Assembly: GCA_023333565.1 (NCBI GenBank)
Contig: JAJKFH010002994.1
Coordinates: 372,001-436,000, forward strand
Length of the DNA stretch: 64,000 nucleotides
Reading direction: 5' to 3'
Source of the DNA: Puffinus mauretanicus
Taxonomy: Eukaryota; Chordata; Aves; Procellariiformes; Procellariidae
Shown here: piece by piece, positions 58,401 to 64,000 of the stretch
How positions within the stretch are numbered: the first letter of the stretch is position 1
Layout: every line of letters begins with the position of its first letter
Translations under genes and position numbers: made by a program
The notes under the pieces: generated by a model
Told to the model about the DNA's origin: nothing
What the model saw: only the letters and a program-made list of their open reading frames with translations
Database searches by the model: none

Positions 58401-61400
58401 AAGTCTCGCACATTTTTAATTCATGAGCTCAAAGAACTTGTGATTTGCAGCATCCCCTCGCCGCCTCCTCGGCGCAGCGGCTGAGCAAACGCCGCGCCGG
58501 TGTTCCCGAAGGCTGGCCCTGCTGCACAGCCCTGCCTGCGCCCCAGCTCCGAAGCGGGACCCCCGGAATGACTTAGAGGACTATTTCACAGCCAGCCCCG
58601 CAGCGACGGTGCAGCCTCCCGAGTGCCTCGGCGTGTTTTAGGGGCGACCACTCTGCACCCTGGGGTTTGCACGCTCCTCCAGCTCCTGGCATCCCGCCCT
58701 GTGAACCTCCAGCCAGCTCAGCCTAAAGCAACCGCGGTCCCGTGCCGCGGCTCTGGACCCACCGGCAGCAGAGAGCTGGTAAAGGGGGGGTAAAGGCTTG
58801 ATACGGTGTGGAGCCCCCAGCTTTGGCAGCGGCGAGGCTATGTGCTTGCTGAGAGCCGTGTACACCCTCTGCCAGGCTGCAGTGATGGCTGAGCACCTTG
58901 GAAAACGTAAGCGAGGATGCCAGTGGCTGCTGGGCTATTGATTTTAGGGGAGCTGCTTGGCAGACCCCCGGCTGCTCTCCCCAGTCACAGCCCTCCTGCT
59001 GCACGGGGGAGGCTCACGGCTGGACCTGGTGGTCCGGGCAGGTCCCTGGGGTCCCACAGCTTGTCCTGCTGCCCTTCCTAATTGTCACAGATAATTATTT
59101 AAAGGAAGGTCTTCACCTCACCCATGAGCATGAGCTCTCAGGCACGTGCTGCCTCCTCCTGCTGCCGGTCCCCAGCACGGCTGGGTACCACTGCGGGAGG
59201 GGCCACGAGGTGGAGGGGCATCAACAGCCCTTGGGAGGGCAGGCAGCACTGCTCGGGCTAAAGCAAAGCACCCCAAAGTAGGGACTGCCAGATGGACATT
59301 GCCCTGGGGGATTTTGCAGAGCAACTGCAAACATGGAAATTCCTTGAGCATCTTCCAAACCTCACTAGTAACCGGGTCTGTAGGTTTACCCATTTCTCCG
59401 GTCTACCTTTAAAGATTTACCCTCCACCTTTGCCAGTCCTGTGCCAGCTCACAGAGACGTCCGAGCTCACTGGGTCCCAGAAACCCTGCGGGGCCGGGCT
59501 GCATCGTGCTCCAGCCCCTCATTTTGGAGAGGCCACTGAACAGGAGCCAGACCCTGACGATGTCGGAGCCCTTCTGGCCCATGACACTGGGGTCCCGATG
59601 GGAAAACCTTCGTGTCCATCCCTTCAAAAGAGCCAAAGTCAGAAGTAACCGCAGCCTAGAAAAGCAGCTTACGAAGGACAGATCCTACCTTCCCACATAG
59701 CAACTTTTTATTCCTGCTGTAAAAGCTAGGGATTCATTATGGACATAAGCACATTCCCCAAACCACCACGCGGGCTTTCCAAAGCTGGCATTAAAACCCA
59801 TAGATCTCCCACCAAACCAATTCTGGGCTGAAATCTTCTTTGCTATTCACGGCCACGGCAGAGGCTGCTGTAACAAACAAGATTATGTTCTTAAATATTC
59901 CCAAGGAATAACTCCCCTAAGTCAGTTTTTTTGTAAATGCCTTTCATTCATTCTCCGTGGTGCTGGCACGCCACCCAATCCATATTCATGTTGGCATTTG
60001 CTTGGTTTTTATGCAAATGACAACGTTGCCTTTATTACAAGATATTTCTGTATTCTGTGGCTGTTGCAGACCAGCACTCCCACATTAACCTCTGCTTCGT
60101 TGGATAGCTGGGGCTTAACTCAGCCAAAACCTGATCCTGAGCCTCCTGCTAATGTCACAAATATAAGTCAGATCTCGATAACCGCATTTTCAGCTCAGAA
60201 AGTAGCATTCATCCCTAAGAGGCGGCAGCCAAAACCCACGCTGGCAGCAGCCGCCCCTCCTGCCCGCCACGGCTCAGGCGAGGACCCTCTGCTGCTGCAG
60301 ACACCGGCAGCTCCCCAATATTTTCCCCGGTGCTTTTTTGGAAGGAAGAACCAGAGCAGGTTCCTGACCCCCAGGAAGGGTCAGACCTCGGGAAAAGGTC
60401 TTTCTGGAGAATGCGATCAGAACCCACTGCGCGGCCGAGGATGCTGCCAGGCCAGAGCATCTCCCCTGGAGCGGGACCCCTCGCAGCCCGGCGCACGCCT
60501 GCTCCCCGGCTGCTGGGGCCGAGTCTGCCGGGGGGGGGTCGTGCTGAGCTGCCCCCGCCTGCACGCTGTCTGCAAAGGGGCTTTGCCCCTGGGCCAGCCC
60601 CCAGCCGGGGGTGCAGGGCTGAGCCCCCCAGCCACGTTCCAAACCGGAGGAGAGGTGCTTCCCGCAGCCCAGCTCCCGGGGGAGCTGCCGGGCACGGCCG
60701 GGGGAGACAGCGGTTCACGGCCATCCTCTGAGACACACGCTGTCCCCGAGCTCCCGGGCTGTGCCCTGACACTGCGGTGACCTGGGCTGTGGCATCGCTG
60801 GCCGGGTTGGGGCTGGGTCACCCGCTCTGGCCAGGACCCCCTGGGACGCTGTGGGATGGAGTGGGGGAATGGGGAAGGAAAGGGCAAGGGAGGAAAGTCA
60901 TTTCTCCTAAACCGAGCCCCAGCGTGGTCTGCACCCCTGCCTGGGGGAGCAGGGATGGGGTCTGCTCCCCAACCCGGGGCCAAGCCCAGCAGCAGCGTTC
61001 CCCGCGCAGGCACCGGGCTAAAAAACCTCTCGCCACCCGCTGTGGCTCGGCGGGTGCAGCCCACTCACCATGCTCAGCGTGGCTTTATCCCAGGGACTGA
61101 GGCTCAGGTACTTCCGCTGGCGTTCCTGCAAGCGAACGGTACGAGAAGCTGATTTTGAGGCTCAAAGGGCAGATTTAGGGTTTGCAAATCAGGGAAGGAA
61201 CTCTGTGCCCCGGGATGCTTCCACCCCCCCATACACACAGCCACAGGGGACATCCTGGGGGAGCAATGACTTCGTTTATTTTTTACTTTTTATTTTTTAC
61301 TTTTTTTTTTTTACTTTTTATTTTTTACTTTTTATTTTTTACTTTTTAAAGTGAATGGCATTTGAGTGTGTTTTATGCTTTCAGAGTGCCGTCCCTGAAT

Positions 61401-61768
61401 TTCATCCGAGCCATGAAATAATTTCCCTGAGAGGTTTCATTCTCTGCCTGCTCCTTCCCTTCAGCACACCCGGACCACCTTGCTGCCAGCAAAACCAGAA
61501 CGGAGGAGAACAACCTGCTCATCGACTGCAGCACGCTGCAACGCCTCTTCCCTCCCCACGCCGGGCAAAGCCCTGCTCCGCGATGCTGAAACGCGGCCGG
61601 CTGAGTCCTACCCCACGGGAGACAACGATCCCGTGGCAGAAGGAGGGGCTGATGCAGACGGAGGGTGCCCGGGGCTTTCCATACCTTCCTGCTGAAGGAG
61701 GAGAAGGGGTCCAGGCGCTCTTCGTACTGGGAGGAGTAGCGCTGCTCGGTGTCGTCCCTGCTGCCGCC
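55417..61768 (-). CDS. CUX1: CUX1, CASP isoform: last five exons (C-terminal 115 residues), partial
   Basis: Exons 61685-61768, 61069-61125, 57910-57990, 55948-56012 and 55417-55477 splice in frame on the minus strand. They encode the C-terminus of CASP, the alternative product of CUX1 that lacks the Cut repeats and homeodomain. CASP is a coiled-coil golgin held in the Golgi by a C-terminal membrane segment and linked to intra-Golgi retrograde traffic (family knowledge). Seen: EERLDPFSSFSRK, ERQRKYLSLSPWDKATL, the anchor TIAFFYTLFLHCLVFLVLY (with the Tyr and His conserved inside the CASP membrane span), then WSESVGRDCAAYCAKK and the luminal tail ending HKFHENGDAGDMWQ. The N-terminal coiled coil and all CUX1 upstream exons lie beyond the right edge. 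Only the CASP end is present, as expected next to SH2B2. Confidence 0.95.
55948..56012 (-). CDS. CUX1: CUX1/CASP penultimate exon
   Basis: 21 codons plus two bases (VLYKTAWSESVGRDCAAYCA to K). It completes the membrane segment and starts the short luminal tail. The acceptor is TTTCGCAG and the donor GTGGGT. The frame only joins the last exon when the donor follows AAGAA. Confidence 0.95.
57910..57990 (-). CDS. CUX1: CUX1/CASP exon encoding most of the membrane anchor
   Basis: 27 codons starting GRLILSNKTARTIAFFYTLF and continuing LHCLVFL. This is the transmembrane segment that fixes CASP in the Golgi membrane. The acceptor is TTGCTGCAG and the donor GTAAGT. Confidence 0.95.
60011..60018 (+). 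promoter_or_regulatory. Octamer motif ATGCAAAT
   Basis: A perfect POU-factor octamer lies in an AT-rich, TATTCATG- and GCATTTGC-containing stretch (about 59870-60080) of a CASP intron. Regulatory function is inferred from the motif only. Confidence 0.3.
61069..61125 (-). CDS. CUX1: CUX1/CASP exon (ERQRKYLSLSPWDKATLSM)
   Basis: Exactly 19 codons, nearly invariant in vertebrate CASP. The acceptor is GCTTGCAG and the donor GTGAGT, phase 0. Confidence 0.95.
61275..61348. repeat. T-rich tandem repeat (TTTTTACTTTTTATT)
   Basis: About five imperfect repeats of TTTTTTACTTTTTAT on the plus strand, period about 15, in a CASP intron. It is simple sequence. Confidence 0.88.
61685..61768 (-). CDS. CUX1: CUX1/CASP exon, first in window
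   Basis: 28 codons (GGSRDDTEQRYSSQYEERLD to SFSRK), phase 0 at both ends. The acceptor is GCTCCCGCAG and the donor GTATGG. The exon that should precede it (the conserved end of the long coiled coil) is not visible up to 64000. Confidence 0.93.
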
Positions 61769-64000
61769 CTGCGGGAGCAAAGGCAGGGTGAGAGCCAGCG
61801 GGCGCCGGTGCTGGCGTAGCTGCCTGTACCTCTCCCCCCCGGTGCAAGCGGTGTACGGACACCCAGCACAGGGCCAGACCCCCCCCAGCCCCCCGAGATG
61901 CTCATCTGGAAGACATGACCCCCAAAGGATGGAGCAGCACAGCCCGGAGCTGACCCACGGGGCCGACAGGACCCATCACCTTCAAAAAGGAGAAGCGCAC
62001 CAGGGGCTATTTAACAAAGTCCTTTCTTCCACACATATCCCCCTATTTTTTGCCCTTTCCATGAATTAACAGTCATCTGTGTCACCCCAGAGAGGTCACC
62101 TGGAGACGTCTGGGCTACTGCAAATCCCACCCTGAATTCCTTTGCTGCTGGGCCAGGTAGGAGGGAGACAGCGGTTTAGGAGGAGGAAATCATCGTTTAA
62201 ACACACAGCTATTATTAGCTGGGCAAAGGGCAAGGAAAATGAGGGGAACTCCTTGAAAGAAGGGAAAGATGTAGGTCGGTTCAGACATGCTGGGCTTTAA
62301 ACCCCCTCCTGGGACAGAGCTTCCCCTTGCGCAGCCTCGCAGGCGGCGCTGGACGAAGGGCAGCAGCGAGCCCCGAGGATGCCGGCGCAGCCTGCACATC
62401 CCTGCTCCTCCTTTCTCCGACGCTACCTCCGCAGGTCACGAGAACTGCAGATTCCACATCGTTCCTACCCAAAACCAGCCTGGAAACAGCATGTGCTGTC
62501 ACCAGGCACGGCCACAGCCCTGGCTCCCGGCTACGTGGGCTGCACGTCCCTGCTCGAGGGCTCCGGTGCTAATCCCTCTCTCCCCCCGCGGCACCGTGCC
62601 TTCTCCAGCTCTGCCCCGCCAGCGCGGCGAGGCTGACATTTGCCGAGGACCCGTTACTACTGCCCGGCCGCCCCAGCACGCCGGCCGGTGGCTCCGTTTC
62701 GCTGCGGGTGAACCCCGCTGCGCACAGACCTTTAGCAAATATGCCCTTACGCGTCGCAATACGATCCACGGGTCACCGCGCAGTCAGAAGCCAGCGATGA
62801 GACCAGCTCCCGATTTAGGGGCGATGCATTCACTATAGCCTGGCCTTATTGAATGATCTCTGACGATTATTTTTAACGTGTCACATGCCCGATTAGGTGG
62901 TGAATTATGCAATCCCCCCGTGCTGCTGCGTCGAAGGCTTCTGCTCTTTAGGTCATGTGAATGGCATTCAGGGGTTGCCTTGTGGCAGCAGATAAACATG
63001 GATATGATCTTCCGCGGGAGAAACGGGCAAAAATGTCAGAGGGGCTGACCCAGCGTCGTCACCGAGACATAAATAAAAGAACCAAATAAGGTCCTTCACG
63101 GCTGTAGGAGTTTCCCATCCCCAAATGCTATTAAAATATCCATCAATAAAACGGACTCAGTCCAGCCAGCGCGGAAAGGCAGCAGCTTTGGGGGAGGATG
63201 GCAGGGCAGGCAGTAGGCAGGGCGAGGAGCCGGCGTTCGAACCGATGTCCCTTCCCCGGTTATTGTCACTTCTGCAGTTATTAGGAAAGCCTGAGGTCAC
63301 GATAGCCCAGCTGCGACCGAGGAACTGGTCGCAGTTGAAAGCTCCCCAGGTGGCAGCCGGAGCTGCTTGCAAAAGCCCCAGGGATTTCCAGGGATGAAAC
63401 CCCCACGGGACGCGGCACGAGCGGGTTCCAGCACGGTCTGACGCTGCTCCCCAGCCTCCTCCTGGTGTTACTGGGATTACTGGGATGGTTTTGGGCTGGC
63501 TTCTGCTCTTTTGGGAAGGGGCTCTGGCTGCCCAGGAGAGAGGGAAGCCGAGCAGCTCTCTCTGCTGGCCACAAGAAATTCAGGGCGGCAGGGAATGAGT
63601 GTAGGTGTGACAGGATGAATTATTTTTCAGGCTCTAGCCGCAGGGATTTATTGCAGGAGGTCCCGATTTAACTGCTTGCTGCCTGGTTGGGCAGGAGCAT
63701 CCACGACTTGCCCACCGGAGCATCACGCTGCCGGCAGTGAGCATCGAAAGGGTTTGTAGCAGCTTTTTCAGGGAGGAAATTTGAACTTCTGGCATCAAAG
63801 GTGTCAGACACCTTCAGGACGGTTAAAAACTACCTTCCCGGCAGAGGGGCTGGGTACCTGCTCCTCTAGGCAGAGCACTGCACCCTTCTTCACCCCAGTT
63901 AGCTCCCGTTTTCCAACTTTCATGCAAGGCACGTGGGTAACGTGCAATTTCCCCATTGCTCCTGTACACGGAGGCTGCTGGTCTGTGTCTGGGGTCTGTC
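61769..64000 (-). other. CUX1: CASP intron upstream of the first visible exon
   Basis: No exon is recognised. An AT-rich patch at about 62815-63010 resembles a conserved non-coding element by composition only. The intron continues past the window edge. Confidence 0.55.

Larger units (their letters stand above)
55478..61684 (-). other. CUX1: CASP introns between terminal exons
   Basis: Introns 55478-55947, 56013-57909, 57991-61068 and 61126-61684. They hold T-rich runs (about 56875-56893 and 57055-57069), a TTTTTACT-type AT-rich tandem (61275-61348), and an AT-rich patch with a perfect octamer (60011-60018). No additional exon is recognised. Confidence 0.7.

Noticed and set aside
63860..63935. 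Possible extra CASP exon on the minus strand (open stretch ending GAGCAG|GTACCC)
   Set aside because: The acceptor is poor and the translation does not match the conserved CASP segment expected before the GGSRDD exon.

Overview
This is eukaryotic, almost certainly avian, nuclear DNA. It has split genes with consensus GT/AG introns, CpG-rich promoters, GC-rich minisatellites and 5'-truncated CR1 LINE retrotransposons, the dominant bird repeat. I found no bacterial, plasmid or phage features, no CRISPR array and no tRNA or rRNA gene. All three protein genes recognised lie on the minus strand, in the order CUX1/CASP, SH2B2, PRKRIP1 (right to left). This matches the order I recall for human 7q22.1. 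In birds the block should lie on a GC-rich microchromosome. That placement is inference.

Layout. (1) 1-8.7 kb: complete PRKRIP1 coding sequence in six exons (8639 down to 348, 189 codons). Its promoter is CpG-rich with a perfect CRE, and a ~46-bp minisatellite sits just inside intron 1. The first ~7.4 kb is clearly more AT-rich than the rest. (2) 8.7-12.4 kb: spacer with no recognisable gene. (3) 12.4-40 kb: SH2B2 (APS adaptor), with eight coding exons (28387 down to 14855, ~670 codons), a possible 2.4-kb 3' UTR, an ~11.4-kb intron after a predicted non-coding first exon, and a strong CpG island at 39.35-40.1 kb that is the likely promoter. Two CR1 copies lie in its introns. (4) 40-53.7 kb: intergenic. 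It holds three minisatellites, an ancient CR1-like fragment, a compact CpG island with MARE and E-box motifs, and an inverted duplication containing a perfect 29-bp palindrome. (5) 53.7-64 kb: the 3' end of CUX1 in its CASP (Golgi golgin) splice form. Five terminal exons encode the last 115 residues, including the C-terminal membrane anchor. A well-formed polyadenylation site lies ~1.7 kb after the stop codon.

The genes do not form a pathway. CASP is a Golgi membrane coiled-coil protein, SH2B2 is a receptor-tyrosine-kinase/JAK2 adaptor, and PRKRIP1 is a nuclear RNA-binding, spliceosome-associated protein. They are neighbours by conserved synteny. Exon coordinates were derived by hand from reading frame, GT/AG consensus and phase matching. 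All junctions inside each gene join in frame.

No previously undescribed biological system is evident. The most unusual structures are the inverted duplication at 51.3/53.4 kb, the 27-bp CTGCAG minisatellite at 50.3 kb, and a stop-free, 3n-length 123-bp intron just upstream of the SH2B2 SH2 domain.
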